Made by a program: the position numbers and the translations under genes. Below, one piece after another: positions 16,533 through 27,098 of a stretch of DNA of 47,792 nt. Every line of letters begins with the position of its first letter. The first letter of the stretch is position 1. Origin of the DNA: Mycobacterium sp. (GTDB taxonomy: Bacteria; Actinomycetota; Actinomycetes; Mycobacteriales; Mycobacteriaceae); assembly GCF_004298145.1 (NCBI RefSeq), contig NZ_SCRH01000063.1, positions 1 to 47,792 of the forward strand. The letters are read 5' to 3'. The notes beneath the pieces are model-generated. The model did not search any database and was not told the DNA's origin. It saw nothing but the letters and a program-made list of their open reading frames with translations.

Positions 16533-17255
16533 GTGTCCTCCGTGTCGCGGCGCGACCTGTTCAAATTCGCGACCGCGGCGCCGGCCCTGTTGGGTCTGGG
16601 CGTCGCGGGTGCGTCATTGCGCGCCGCGCCCGCCTCGGCGTCGCTGGGCACCCTGCTGGACTATGCGGCCGGGGTCATTCCGGCCAGCCAGATCCGGGCC
16701 GCCGGCGCCGTCGGGTCGATCCGGTACGTATCGGATCGCCGGCCCGGCGGCAAGTGGATGCTGGGCAAGCCGATCCAGGTCGCCGAAGCGCGCGACCTCC
16801 ACAGCAACGGACTCAAGATCGTGTCCTGCTACCAGTACGGCAAGGGCAACACCGCGGACTGGCTGGGCGGCGGCAACGCCGGCCTGCAGCATGCGCAACG
16901 TGGAACGCAACTCCACGCCGCGGCCGGCGGGCCCGCCACCGCGCCCATTTATGCCTCGATCGATGACGATCCCTCCTACGAGCAGTACAAAAGCCAGATA
17001 GCGCCGTACCTGCGGTCGTGGGAGTCGGTGATCGGTCATCAGCGCACAGGCGTGTACGCCAATTCGAAGACCATCGACTGGGCACTGCACGACGGTTTGG
17101 GCTCTTATTTCTGGCAGCACAACTGGGGTTCACCGAAGGGGTACGCGCATCCCGCCGCCAACTTGCACCAAGTTGAAATCGACAAACGCAGCGTCGGCGG
17201 GGTCGGAGTGGACATCAACGAGATCCTCAAACCCCAATTCGGACAGTGGGCCTAG
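16533..17255 (+). CDS. Tat-exported DUF1906 glycoside-hydrolase-like protein (Rv2525c family)
   Basis: I recognise this as the orthologue of M. tuberculosis Rv2525c. The 240-residue protein has a Tat signal (SVSRRDLFKF, hydrophobic stretch, then ASA near residue 36), so it is exported folded. The mature DUF1906 domain has a TIM-barrel fold related to glycoside hydrolases; key segments are YAAGVIPASQIRAAGAVGSI, KIVSCYQYGKG, and PIYASIDDDPSYEQY with the acidic cluster. It is linked to cell-wall biology in M. tuberculosis. GTG 16533 is chosen because a TANNNT promoter sits 7 nt upstream; an in-frame TTG at 16512 would lie within or ahead of the promoter. It lies upstream of fas as in other mycobacteria. 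Confidence 0.93.
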   Translation: MSSVSRRDLFKFATAAPALLGLGVAGASLRAAPASASLGTLLDYAAGVIPASQIRAAGAVGSIRYVSDRRPGGKWMLGKPIQVAEARDLHSNGLKIVSCYQYGKGNTADWLGGGNAGLQHAQRGTQLHAAAGGPATAPIYASIDDDPSYEQYKSQIAPYLRSWESVIGHQRTGVYANSKTIDWALHDGLGSYFWQHNWGSPKGYAHPAANLHQVEIDKRSVGGVGVDINEILKPQFGQWA

Positions 17256-17806
17256 CGACCCACATCGCCGTCCGGCCCGACCGGGACTCGGACTCTGAGA
17301 AAGTCCAGCAAACACTCGTTCGCTCATTTTCGGGCCGGGCGCACGCGCGCGCTCGGCGGATGGTGTCGCCGATACCGCTTAGACCGCGTTCCGCGGCCCG
17401 AAATTTTTATATAACGATTCGGTAACAAAACTGCTTTGATCTGCGCAGTTATAGCTACTCGACCGTAACCACCTGCATGCAGCAGGTTTGTGAACCGCGT
17501 CCGTGTCGTGGGTTAAAGCGCGCGTTACCCACGACACGGTTACCCATGCGTAGAACTCGTCAGTAACCGATCACCTCGCAAAACGAGGCCCGAATCTTAT
17601 GACACCCTTAGTACAGCCGATGAAGTCCGCCGCGCCGCTCAGCACCATCCGGACGGTCCGCCGACAACACACCGGCCAGCCGTTTCCCGGCTGTGATTCG
17701 ACGCTGAACCACGCCGCATCGACCGGTATGGGCGGGGTCCACCGTCTGGTGGTGACCGGCCACACGAACCGATACGTAAAGACGCATACCAGGGGAGACA
17801 GAGAAG
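17256..17806 (+). promoter_or_regulatory. fas upstream region with inverted repeats
   Basis: No gene is seen in these 551 bp. A perfect 13-bp inverted repeat, CCGTGTCGTGGGT (17501-17513) and ACCCACGACACGG (17527-17539), surrounds a GCGCGC centre. A 10-bp inverted repeat, TTTCGGGCCG (17328-17337) and CGGCCCGAAA (17394-17403), is immediately followed by an AT-rich stretch containing TATATAAC (17409 on) that could be a core promoter. A small CCTCG/CGAGG hairpin lies at 17572-17586. In mycobacteria fas is controlled by FasR binding upstream of the gene; the 13-bp repeat is a candidate but I cannot match it to the published site from memory. AGGGGAGA at 17791 or so is the ribosome-binding site. 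Confidence 0.5.
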
Positions 17807-20800
17807 GTGACGATCCACGAGCATGACCGAGTGTCCGCCGATCGAGACGGGCACGGTCCGCAGGGGAGCAAGCACCCAGCCGGGGACACCCATGCGCTTG
17901 TCGACCGCCTGACGGCCGGTGAGCCCTACGCGGTGGCATTCGGTGGCCAGGGCAGCGCCTGGCTGGAGACCCTCGAAGAACTGGTGTCGTCGGCCGGCAT
18001 CGAATCGGATCTGGCAACCCTGGCCGGTGAGGTGGACCTGCTCCTCGAACCGGTCGCAAAAGAGCTGGTGGTGGTGCGTCCCATCGGCTTCGAGCCGCTG
18101 TCGTGGGTCCGCGCGCTGGCCGCCGAGGACCCGATCCCCTCGAATAAGCACCTGACCTCGGCCGCGGTGTCCATCCCGGGTGTGCTACTCACCCAGATCG
18201 CGGCCGTCCGCGCGCTGGCGCGGCAAGGCATGGACCTGAGCGCGACACCGCCGGTGGCCGTCGCCGGACATTCCCAGGGTGTACTCGCCGTCGAGGCGCT
18301 CAAGGGTGGGGGCGCCCGCGACGTCGAACTGCTGGCGTTGGCCCAGCTGATCGGTGCGGCCGGGACGCTGGTGGCCCGTCGGCGCGGAATCTCCGTGCTC
18401 GGCGACCGCCCGCCGATGGTGTCGGTCACCAATGCGGATCCCGAGCGCATCAGCCGGCTGCTCGACGAGTTCGCACAGGACGTGCGGACCGTGCTGCCGC
18501 CCGTGCTGTCCATCCGCAACGGCCGCCGTTCGGTCGTCATCACCGGCACCCCGGAACAGTTGTCCCGCTTCGAGCTCTACTGCCAGCAGATCTCGGAGAA
18601 GGAGGAGGCCGACCGCAAGAACAAGCTACGCGGCGGTGACGTTTTCTCGCCGGTGTTCGACCCGGTGCAAGTCGAGGTGGGCTTCCACACGCCCCGGTTG
18701 GCCGACGGCATCGACATCGTCGGCAACTGGGCCGAGAAGGTCGGCCTGGACGTCGCCCTGGCCCGGGAACTGACCGAATCCATTCTGGTGCGTCGGGTCG
18801 ACTGGGTGGAGGAGATCACCCGCGTCAACGACGCCGGAGCCCGGTGGATTCTCGACCTGGGCCCCGGCGACATCCTGACCCGGCTGACCGCGCCGGTGAT
18901 CCGTGGGCTCGGCGTGGGCATCGTGCCCGCCGCGACCCGCGGCGGTCAGCGCAACCTCTTTACCGTCGGCGCCGTCCCCGAGGTGGCGCGGGCCTGGTCG
19001 AGCTACGCCCCGACGCTGGTTCGCCTGCCCGACGGCAGGGTCAAGCTCTCGACGAAGTTCACCCGGCTGACCGGCCGTTCGCCGATTCTGCTCGCGGGCA
19101 TGACCCCGACCACGGTCGACGCCAAGATCGTCGCCGCCGCCGCCAACGCCGGGCACTGGGCCGAGCTGGCCGGCGGTGGGCAGGTCACCGAGGAGATCTT
19201 CGCCGACCGCATCGAGCAGCTCTCCGGGCTGCTCGAGGACGGTCGCACCTACCAGTTCAACGCGCTGTTCCTCGACCCCTACCTGTGGAAGCTGCAGGTC
19301 GGCGGAAAGCGGCTGGTGCAAAAGGCGCGTCAGTCCGGCGCGGCAATCGACGGTCTGGTGATCAGCGCCGGCATCCCCGACCTGGAGGAAGCCGTCGAGC
19401 TGATCGAGGAGCTGGGCGACGTCGGCATCAGCCACGTCGTCTTCAAGCCCGGCACCGTCGAGCAGATCCGCTCGGTCATCCGCATCGCGACCGAGGTGTC
19501 CACCAAGCCGGTGATCGCGCACATCGAGGGCGGCCGCGCCGGTGGCCACCACTCGTGGGAGGACCTCGACGACCTGCTGCTGGCCACCTACTCGGAATTG
19601 CGGTCGCGGTCCAACATCACCGTCTGTGTCGGCGGTGGCATCGGCACGCCCGAGCGGGCGGCCGAATACCTGTCTGGGCGCTGGGCCCAGGCCTACGGCT
19701 TCCCGCTGATGCCGATCGACGGCATCCTGGTCGGCACGGCGGCGATGGCGGCCAAGGAGGCCACCACGTCGCCGTCGGTCAAGCGGATGCTGGTGGAAAC
19801 CCAGGGCACCGACCAGTGGATCGGCGCCGGGAAAGCCTCCGGCGGTATGGCGTCGAGCCGCAGCCAGCTTGGCGCGGACATTCACGAGATCGACAACAGC
19901 GCCTCGCGGTGCGGTCGGCTTCTCGACGAGGTCGCCGGTGACGCCGACGCCGTCGCCGAACGCCGCGCCGAGATTATCGCGGCGATGGCCACCACCGCCA
20001 AGCCCTACTTCGGCGATGCCGGCGAGATGACCTACCTGCAGTGGCTGCGGCGCTACGTCGAGCTGGCCATCGGCGACGGCGACTCGACCGCCGACACCGC
20101 CTCGCCGGGCAGCGCGTGGCTGGCCGACACCTGGCGTGACCGTTTCCAGCAGATGCTGCAGCGGGCCGAGGCGCGTTTGCACCCACAGGATTTCGGTCCC
20201 ATCGACACCCTCTACAACGACGACGGACTGCTGGAGAACCCCGGCGCGGCAATCGATCTGCTGTTGGACCGCTACCCCGACGCCGAGACAGTCCAACTGC
20301 ACCCGGCCGACGTCCCTTTCTTCGTCACCCTGTGCAAGACGCTGGGCAAGCCGGTCAACTTCGTGCCGGTCATCGACAAGGACGTGCGGCGCTGGTGGCG
20401 AAGCGACTCGCTGTGGCAGGCCCACGACGCCCGCTACGACGCCGACCAGGTGTGCATCATTCCGGGTACCGCGGCCGTGGCCGGGATCACCCGAATGGAT
20501 GAACCCGTCGGTGAACTGCTGGACCGCTTCGAGCAGGCGGCCGTCGACGCGGCGCTCGCCGCCGGAATGGAGCCGAAGGCCGTCACGTCGCGCCGGACCG
20601 GCCGCGCCGATGTGACCGGACCCCTGGCCGCGGTGCTGGACGCCCCCGACGTGCAGTGGGCCGGCCGCACCGCGGTCAACCCGGTCCATCGGATCGCCGA
20701 CCCCTCCGAGTGGCTGGTGCAAGACGGACGCGAAAGCCGCCGCGCCACACATTCGTCCACCGGGGCGCGCCTCGAGATCGACGACGACCGTGTCGTCCTC

Positions 20801-23800
20801 AGTGTCCCGGTGTCGGGAGTCTGGATCGAGATCCCATTCACCTTGCCCCCCAACATCGTTGACGGCGCCACACCGGTGGTCTCCACCGACGACGCCGCCA
20901 CGGCCATGCGCGCGGTGCTGGCGATCGCCGCCGGCGTCGACGGGCCGGAGTTCATGCCCCCGGTCACCGACGGAACGGCCACCGTCACGGTGGACTGGGA
21001 TCCCGAGCGCGTCGCCGACCACACCGGGGTCACGGCCACCTTCGGGGAGTCATTGGCGCCCAGCCTCACCACCGTGCCCGACGCCCTGGTCGGCCCGTGC
21101 TGGCCCGCGGTCTTTTCGGCCATCGGTTCGGCGATCACCGACACCGGCATTCCGGTCGTGGAGGGCCTGCTGAGCCTGGTGCACCTCGACCACGCGGCGC
21201 ACATGGTCGGCGCATTGCCGAAGGGCCCGGCTCAATTAACCGTCACCGCAACGGCTTTGGCGGCCGCCGACACCGACATGGGGCGCGTCGTCCCCGTCTC
21301 GGTCAGCGTCGCCGACACCGACGGTCGGGTGATCGCCACCCTCGACGAGCGTTTCGCGATCCTTGGACGCACCGGGACGGCCGAACTGACCGACCCGGCG
21401 CGCGCCGGCGGCGCGGTCTCGGAGAACGCGACCGACACCCCGCGCCGGCGCCGCCGCGACATCACCATCGCCGCACCCGTCGACATGCGCCCGTTCGCGG
21501 TGGTGTCCGGTGACCACAACCCCATCCACACCGACCGGGCGGCCGCGCTGCTGGCCGGCCTGGAATCGCCCATCGTGCACGGTATGTGGCTCTCGGCCGC
21601 CGCCCAGCACGCGGCGACCGCCACCGACGGTCAGGCCCGCCCGCCGGCGCGGCTGATCGGCTGGACCGCCCGCTTCCTGGGCATGGTGTGTCCCGGCGAC
21701 GAGGTCGCGTTCCGTGTCGATCGTGTCGGAATCGACCAGGGCGCAGAGGTTTTGGAAGTCACCGCCCGCATCGGGTCGGACCTGGTGATGTCGGCGACGG
21801 CGCGCCTGGCCTCCCCGCACACCGTCTACGCGTTCCCCGGCCAGGGTATTCAGCACAAGGGCATGGGCATGGACGTCCGGGCCCGGTCCAAGGCCGCCCG
21901 CAAGGTGTGGGACAAGGCGGACAAGTTCACCCGCGACACGCTGGGTTTCTCGGTGCTGCACGTGGTGCGCGACAACCCGACCAGCATCATCGCCAGCGGT
22001 GTGCCGTACAACCACCCGGAGGGCGTGCTGTACCTGACGCAGTTCACCCAGGTTGCGATGGCCACCGTGGCGGCGGCGCAGGTCGCCGAGATGCGCGAAC
22101 AGGGTGCCTTCGTCGAAGGCGCGATCGCCTGCGGGCACTCCGTCGGTGAGTACACAGCGCTGGCCTGCGTGACGGGTATCTACGAGCTGGAGGCGTTGCT
22201 GGAGACGGTGTTTCACCGCGGATCGAAAATGCATGACATCGTGCCGCGCGACGAACTGGGCCGGTCCAACTACCGGCTCGCGGCGATCCGGCCTTCGCAG
22301 ATCGACCTCCCGGATGACGAGGTCCCGGGGTTTGTCGCCGACATTGCGGCGGATACCGGTGAATTCCTGGAGATCGTGAACTTCAACCTGCGCGGGTCGC
22401 AGTATGCGATCGCCGGCACGGTGCGTGGCCTGGAGGCGCTCGAAGCCGAGGTGGAGCGCCGCCGCGAGATCACCGGTGGCAAGCGCTCGTTCATCCTGGT
22501 GCCGGGCATCGACGTGCCCTTCCACTCGCGGGTGTTGCGAGTGGGGGTGGCGGAGTTCCGGCGCTCGCTCGACCGAGTCATGCCGCGCGACAAGGACCCC
22601 GACGTCATCATCGGGCGCTACATTCCCAACCTGGTGCCCCGCCCGTTCACCCTGGACCGCGACTTCATCCAGGAGATCCGCGACCTGGTGCCGGCCGAGC
22701 CGCTCGACCCGATCCTCGCCGACTACGACACCTGGCTCGCCGAGCGTCGCATCGAGATGGCGCGCACCGTCCTGATCGAGCTGCTGGCATGGCAGTTCGC
22801 CAGCCCGGTGCGCTGGATAGAGACCCAGGACCTGCTGTTCACCGAGGAGGCCGCCGGCGGCCTGGGTGTGGAGCGATTCGTCGAGATCGGTGTGAAGTCC
22901 GCGCCGACCGTGGCGGGGCTGGCTACCAACACCCTCAAGCTGCCCGAATTTGCGCACAGCACAGTCGAAGTGCTCAACGCCGAGCGCGACGCCGCGGTGC
23001 TGTTCGCGACCGACACCGACCCCGAGCCGGAATTCGAGGACGAGGCATCGGGGGAGTCCGACGCTGTCGCGTCGGAAGGCGCGCCTAGTCCCAATGCCGT
23101 CCCTGCCGTCGCTCCGGCTGCCGCCGCAGCTCCGTCAGGTACTCCACGCCCCGACGACATCGGATTCGACGCCGCCGACGCGACTTTGGCGTTGATCGCG
23201 CTGTCGGCCAAGATGCGCATCGACCAGATCGAGGAGCTGGATTCCATCGAATCCATCACCGACGGTGCCTCATCGCGGCGCAACCAGCTGCTGGTGGACC
23301 TGGGTTCGGAGTTGAACCTCGGCGCCATCGACGGCGCCGCGGAAGCCGACCTGGCCGGGCTGCGCGCCCAGGTGACCAAGCTGGCCCGCACCTACAAGCC
23401 TTACGGCCCAGTGCTTTCCGACGCGATCAACGACCAGCTGCGCACGGTGCTGGGGCCCTCGGGTAAGCGGCCCGCCGCGATCGCCGAACGGGTCAAGAAG
23501 ACCTGGGAGCTGGGCGAGGGTTGGGCCAAGCACGTCACGGTCGAGGTCGCCCTGGGGACCCGCGAGGGCACCAGCGTCCGTGGCGGCGCCATGGGTCATC
23601 TGCACGAGGGTGCATTGGCCGACGCCGCCGCCGTCGACAAGGCCGTCGATGCCGCGGTCGCTTCCGTTGCCGCGCGTCGCGGTATTGCGGTGGCGCTGCC
23701 GTCTTCGGGCGGTGGCGGTGGCGGTGCGACCATCGACGCGGCCGCTCTGGGCGAATTCACCGACCAGATCACCGGCCGCGACGGCGTGCTGGCCTCGGCC

Positions 23801-26800
23801 GCCCGTTTGGTGCTGAACCAGCTGGGCCTCGACGACCCGGTCAGCGCGTCGCCTGCGGCCACCGATGCCGAGCTCATCGACCTGGTGACGACCGAACTCG
23901 GCGCGGACTGGCCACGTCTGGTCGCGCCGGTGTTCGAGCCGAAGAAGGCCGTGCTGTTCGACGACCGGTGGGCCAGCGCCCGCGAAGACCTGGTCAAGCT
24001 GTGGCTGACCGACGAGGGCGACATCGACGCCCGGTGGCTGGGCCTGTCCGAAAGGTTCGAGGGCGCAGGCCATGTCGTGGCCACCCAGGCCACCTGGTGG
24101 CAGGGCAGGGCCCTGTCCGCGGGCCGTCAGATCCACGGGTCGTTGTTCGGCCGGATCGCGGCCGGCGCCGAGAATCCGGATCCTGGCTCCTACCGCAACG
24201 AAGTCGCCGTGGTGACGGGCGCCTCCAAGGGCTCGATCGCGGCCTCGGTTGTCGCGCGACTGCTCGATGGCGGCGCCACCGTCATCGCCACGACGTCGAA
24301 GCTCGACGATGAGCGGCTGGCGTTCTACCGCGGCCTGTATCGCGACCACGCGCGTTACGGCGCGGCGCTGTGGGTGGTCGCGGCCAACATGGCGTCCTAC
24401 TCCGACATCGACGCACTCGTCGAGTGGGTCGGCACCGAGCAGTCCGAAAGCCTTGGGCCGCAGTCGATTCACATCAAGGACGCGCAGAGCCCGACGCTGC
24501 TGTTCCCGTTCGCCGCGCCGCGCGTTGTCGGCGACCTGTCGGAGGCCGGCTCCCGCTCCGAGATGGAGATGAAGGTCCTGCTGTGGGCGGTGCAGCGGTT
24601 GATCGGCGGGCTGTCGAAGATCGGCGCCGAGCGCGACATCGCGTCGCGGCTGCACGTCGTGCTGCCCGGTTCACCTAACCGCGGAATGTTCGGCGGTGAC
24701 GGCGCTTACGGTGAGGCCAAGTCGGCGCTGGACGCCCTGGTGAGCCGTTGGCACGCCGAATCCTCCTGGGCGGCAAGGGTCAGCCTGGCGCACGCGCTGA
24801 TCGGCTGGACCCGCGGCACCGGGCTGATGGGCCACAACGACGCGATCGTCGACGCCGTCGAGGAGGCCGGTGTCACCACCTACTCGACCGACGAGATGGC
24901 GGCAATGCTGCTGGCCCTCTGCGATATCGAGTCCAAGGTGGCCGCCGCCGGCGCACCGATCAAGGCGGATCTGACCGGCGGGCTGGCTGAGGCCAACCTC
25001 GACATGGCCGAGTTGGCCGCCAAGGCCCGCGAGCAGGCCACCTCGGGTGAGGACGATGACCCCGAAGCCCTCGAGGCCGAGGGCAGCATTGCCGCGCTGC
25101 CATCCCCGCCGCGCGGGTTCAGCCCGGCACCGCCCCCGGAATGGGCGGACCTCGACGTCGACCCGGCCGATCTGGTGGTGATCGTCGGTGGCGCCGAGCT
25201 CGGACCGTACGGCTCGTCGCGCACCCGGTTCGAGATGGAGGTCGACAACGAGCTGTCGGCGGCGGGCGTCCTGGAGCTGGCGTGGACCACCGGCTTGATC
25301 CGCTGGGAAGACGATCCCCAACCCGGTTGGTACGACACCGAATCCGGCGACTTGGTCGACGAGTCCGAGTTGGTCGAGCGCTACCACGACATCGTGGTCG
25401 AGAGGGTGGGCATCCGTGAGTTCGTCGATGACGGCGCGATCGACCCCGATCACGCGTCGCCGCTGCTGGTGTCGGTGTTCCTGGACAAGGACTTCGCCTT
25501 CGTGGTGTCGTCGGAGGCCGACGCTCGCGCCTTCGTCGAGTTCGATCCGGAGCACACGGTCATCCGGCCGGTGCCGGACTCCAGTGACTGGCAGGTCATC
25601 CGCAAGGCCGGCACCGAGATCCGGGTGCCGCGCAAGACCAAGCTGTCGCGAACCGTCGGCGCGCAGATCCCCACCGGGTTCGATCCGACCGTGTTCGGCA
25701 TCAGCCAGGACATGGCCAGCTCGACGGACCGGGTGGCGCTGTGGAACATCGTCGCGACCGTCGATGCGTTCCTCTCTTCGGGATTCACCCCGACCGAGTT
25801 GATGCGGTGGGTGCACCCCGGCCTGGTGGCCAGCACGCAGGGCACCGGTATGGGCGGTATGACGTCGATGCAGACCATGTATCACGGCAACCTGCTCGGC
25901 CGGAACAAGCCGAACGACATCTTGCAGGAAGTTCTGCCGAATGTCGTTGCCGCGCACGTAATTCAGAGCTATGTCGGTAGCTACGGCGCGATGATCCACC
26001 CGGTCGGCGCATGCGCGACCGCGGCGGTGTCGGTCGAAGAGGGTGTCGACAAGATTCGCCTCGGCAAGGCCGAGCTCGTGGTCGCCGGCGGCTTCGACGA
26101 CCTGACGCTGGAAGCCATCATCGGCTTCGGTGACATGGCCGCCACCGCCGACACCGGCATGATGCGGGGTCGCGGCATCCACGACTCGAAGTTCTCCAGG
26201 CCCAACGACCGGCGGCGGCTCGGATTCCTCGAGGCGCAGGGCGGCGGCACCATCCTGCTCGCGCGGGGCGACCTGGCGCTCAAGATGGGCCTGCCCGTGT
26301 TGGCGGTGGTGGCCTACGCGCAGTCGTTCGCCGACGGCGTGCACACCTCGATCCCGGCCCCGGGGCTGGGCGCACTGGGCGCCGCCCGCGGCGGCAAGGA
26401 ATCGCAGTTGGCGCGCTCGCTCGGCAAGCTGGGCGTCGGTGCCGACGACATCGCGGTCATCTCCAAGCACGACACGTCGACCCTGGCCAACGATCCCAAC
26501 GAGACCGAACTGCATGAGCGGCTGGCCGATTCGCTGGGCCGCTCCCACGGTGCTCCGCTGTTCGTGGTGTCGCAGAAGAGCCTCACCGGGCACGCCAAGG
26601 GTGGCGCGGCGGTGTTCCAGATGATGGGCCTGTGCCAGATACTGCGCGACGGGGTGATCCCGCCGAACCGCAGCCTGGATTGCGTGGACGACGAACTGTC
26701 CGACTCGGCCCACTTCGTCTGGGTGCGCGAGACCCTGCGGCTCGGTGAGAAGTTCCCGCTCAAGGCCGGGCTGGTGACCAGCCTTGGCTTCGGCCATGTT

Positions 26801-27073
26801 TCGGGCCTGGTCGCGCTGGTGCACCCGCAGGCGTTCATCGCTGCGCTCGACCCGGCGCAGCGTGCGGACTACCAGCGACGCGCGGACGCCCGTGTGCTGG
26901 CCGGTCAGCGTCGACTCGCGTCGGCCATTGCCGGCGGTGCGCCGATGTACGAGCGGCCACCGGACCGTCGTTTCGACCACGGCGCGCCGGAGAAGCGTCA
27001 GGAGGCGGCGATGCTGCTGGACCCCGCCGCGCGCCTCGGTGACGGCGACGCCTACCAGGTCTCCGCCGGATGA
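17807..27073 (+). CDS. fas: Type I fatty acid synthase
   Basis: The 3088-residue multifunctional mycobacterial FAS-I makes C16-C26 acyl-CoAs for phospholipids and as primers for mycolic acids. Domain order is AT, ER, DH, MPT, ACP, KR, KS. Visible sites are AT Ser156 (GHSQG), the ER flavin barrel from about residue 425 (LLAGMTPTTVD), DH His1237 (GDHNPIHTD), malonyl/palmitoyl transferase Ser1445 (GHSVGEY), ACP phosphopantetheine Ser1822 (TDGASSRRNQ, aligned with the fungal GGKS site), the KR Rossmann motif VTGASKGS near 2130, and KS Cys2736 (GACATAAVS) with His residues in SKHDTST and LTGHAKGG. An Ala/Pro linker precedes ACP and a Gly-rich linker follows it. Length is close to M. tuberculosis Rv2524c. 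GTG start with AGGGGAGA upstream. acpS follows directly. Confidence 0.98.
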   Translation: MTIHEHDRVSADRDGHGPQGSKHPAGDTHALVDRLTAGEPYAVAFGGQGSAWLETLEELVSSAGIESDLATLAGEVDLLLEPVAKELVVVRPIGFEPLSWVRALAAEDPIPSNKHLTSAAVSIPGVLLTQIAAVRALARQGMDLSATPPVAVAGHSQGVLAVEALKGGGARDVELLALAQLIGAAGTLVARRRGISVLGDRPPMVSVTNADPERISRLLDEFAQDVRTVLPPVLSIRNGRRSVVITGTPEQLSRFELYCQQISEKEEADRKNKLRGGDVFSPVFDPVQVEVGFHTPRLADGIDIVGNWAEKVGLDVALARELTESILVRRVDWVEEITRVNDAGARWILDLGPGDILTRLTAPVIRGLGVGIVPAATRGGQRNLFTVGAVPEVARAWSSYAPTLVRLPDGRVKLSTKFTRLTGRSPILLAGMTPTTVDAKIVAAAANAGHWAELAGGGQVTEEIFADRIEQLSGLLEDGRTYQFNALFLDPYLWKLQVGGKRLVQKARQSGAAIDGLVISAGIPDLEEAVELIEELGDVGISHVVFKPGTVEQIRSVIRIATEVSTKPVIAHIEGGRAGGHHSWEDLDDLLLATYSELRSRSNITVCVGGGIGTPERAAEYLSGRWAQAYGFPLMPIDGILVGTAAMAAKEATTSPSVKRMLVETQGTDQWIGAGKASGGMASSRSQLGADIHEIDNSASRCGRLLDEVAGDADAVAERRAEIIAAMATTAKPYFGDAGEMTYLQWLRRYVELAIGDGDSTADTASPGSAWLADTWRDRFQQMLQRAEARLHPQDFGPIDTLYNDDGLLENPGAAIDLLLDRYPDAETVQLHPADVPFFVTLCKTLGKPVNFVPVIDKDVRRWWRSDSLWQAHDARYDADQVCIIPGTAAVAGITRMDEPVGELLDRFEQAAVDAALAAGMEPKAVTSRRTGRADVTGPLAAVLDAPDVQWAGRTAVNPVHRIADPSEWLVQDGRESRRATHSSTGARLEIDDDRVVLSVPVSGVWIEIPFTLPPNIVDGATPVVSTDDAATAMRAVLAIAAGVDGPEFMPPVTDGTATVTVDWDPERVADHTGVTATFGESLAPSLTTVPDALVGPCWPAVFSAIGSAITDTGIPVVEGLLSLVHLDHAAHMVGALPKGPAQLTVTATALAAADTDMGRVVPVSVSVADTDGRVIATLDERFAILGRTGTAELTDPARAGGAVSENATDTPRRRRRDITIAAPVDMRPFAVVSGDHNPIHTDRAAALLAGLESPIVHGMWLSAAAQHAATATDGQARPPARLIGWTARFLGMVCPGDEVAFRVDRVGIDQGAEVLEVTARIGSDLVMSATARLASPHTVYAFPGQGIQHKGMGMDVRARSKAARKVWDKADKFTRDTLGFSVLHVVRDNPTSIIASGVPYNHPEGVLYLTQFTQVAMATVAAAQVAEMREQGAFVEGAIACGHSVGEYTALACVTGIYELEALLETVFHRGSKMHDIVPRDELGRSNYRLAAIRPSQIDLPDDEVPGFVADIAADTGEFLEIVNFNLRGSQYAIAGTVRGLEALEAEVERRREITGGKRSFILVPGIDVPFHSRVLRVGVAEFRRSLDRVMPRDKDPDVIIGRYIPNLVPRPFTLDRDFIQEIRDLVPAEPLDPILADYDTWLAERRIEMARTVLIELLAWQFASPVRWIETQDLLFTEEAAGGLGVERFVEIGVKSAPTVAGLATNTLKLPEFAHSTVEVLNAERDAAVLFATDTDPEPEFEDEASGESDAVASEGAPSPNAVPAVAPAAAAAPSGTPRPDDIGFDAADATLALIALSAKMRIDQIEELDSIESITDGASSRRNQLLVDLGSELNLGAIDGAAEADLAGLRAQVTKLARTYKPYGPVLSDAINDQLRTVLGPSGKRPAAIAERVKKTWELGEGWAKHVTVEVALGTREGTSVRGGAMGHLHEGALADAAAVDKAVDAAVASVAARRGIAVALPSSGGGGGGATIDAAALGEFTDQITGRDGVLASAARLVLNQLGLDDPVSASPAATDAELIDLVTTELGADWPRLVAPVFEPKKAVLFDDRWASAREDLVKLWLTDEGDIDARWLGLSERFEGAGHVVATQATWWQGRALSAGRQIHGSLFGRIAAGAENPDPGSYRNEVAVVTGASKGSIAASVVARLLDGGATVIATTSKLDDERLAFYRGLYRDHARYGAALWVVAANMASYSDIDALVEWVGTEQSESLGPQSIHIKDAQSPTLLFPFAAPRVVGDLSEAGSRSEMEMKVLLWAVQRLIGGLSKIGAERDIASRLHVVLPGSPNRGMFGGDGAYGEAKSALDALVSRWHAESSWAARVSLAHALIGWTRGTGLMGHNDAIVDAVEEAGVTTYSTDEMAAMLLALCDIESKVAAAGAPIKADLTGGLAEANLDMAELAAKAREQATSGEDDDPEALEAEGSIAALPSPPRGFSPAPPPEWADLDVDPADLVVIVGGAELGPYGSSRTRFEMEVDNELSAAGVLELAWTTGLIRWEDDPQPGWYDTESGDLVDESELVERYHDIVVERVGIREFVDDGAIDPDHASPLLVSVFLDKDFAFVVSSEADARAFVEFDPEHTVIRPVPDSSDWQVIRKAGTEIRVPRKTKLSRTVGAQIPTGFDPTVFGISQDMASSTDRVALWNIVATVDAFLSSGFTPTELMRWVHPGLVASTQGTGMGGMTSMQTMYHGNLLGRNKPNDILQEVLPNVVAAHVIQSYVGSYGAMIHPVGACATAAVSVEEGVDKIRLGKAELVVAGGFDDLTLEAIIGFGDMAATADTGMMRGRGIHDSKFSRPNDRRRLGFLEAQGGGTILLARGDLALKMGLPVLAVVAYAQSFADGVHTSIPAPGLGALGAARGGKESQLARSLGKLGVGADDIAVISKHDTSTLANDPNETELHERLADSLGRSHGAPLFVVSQKSLTGHAKGGAAVFQMMGLCQILRDGVIPPNRSLDCVDDELSDSAHFVWVRETLRLGEKFPLKAGLVTSLGFGHVSGLVALVHPQAFIAALDPAQRADYQRRADARVLAGQRRLASAIAGGAPMYERPPDRRFDHGAPEKRQEAAMLLDPAARLGDGDAYQVSAG

Positions 27074-27098
27074 CGGCCATCCGTTAGCCTGGCGTCCC

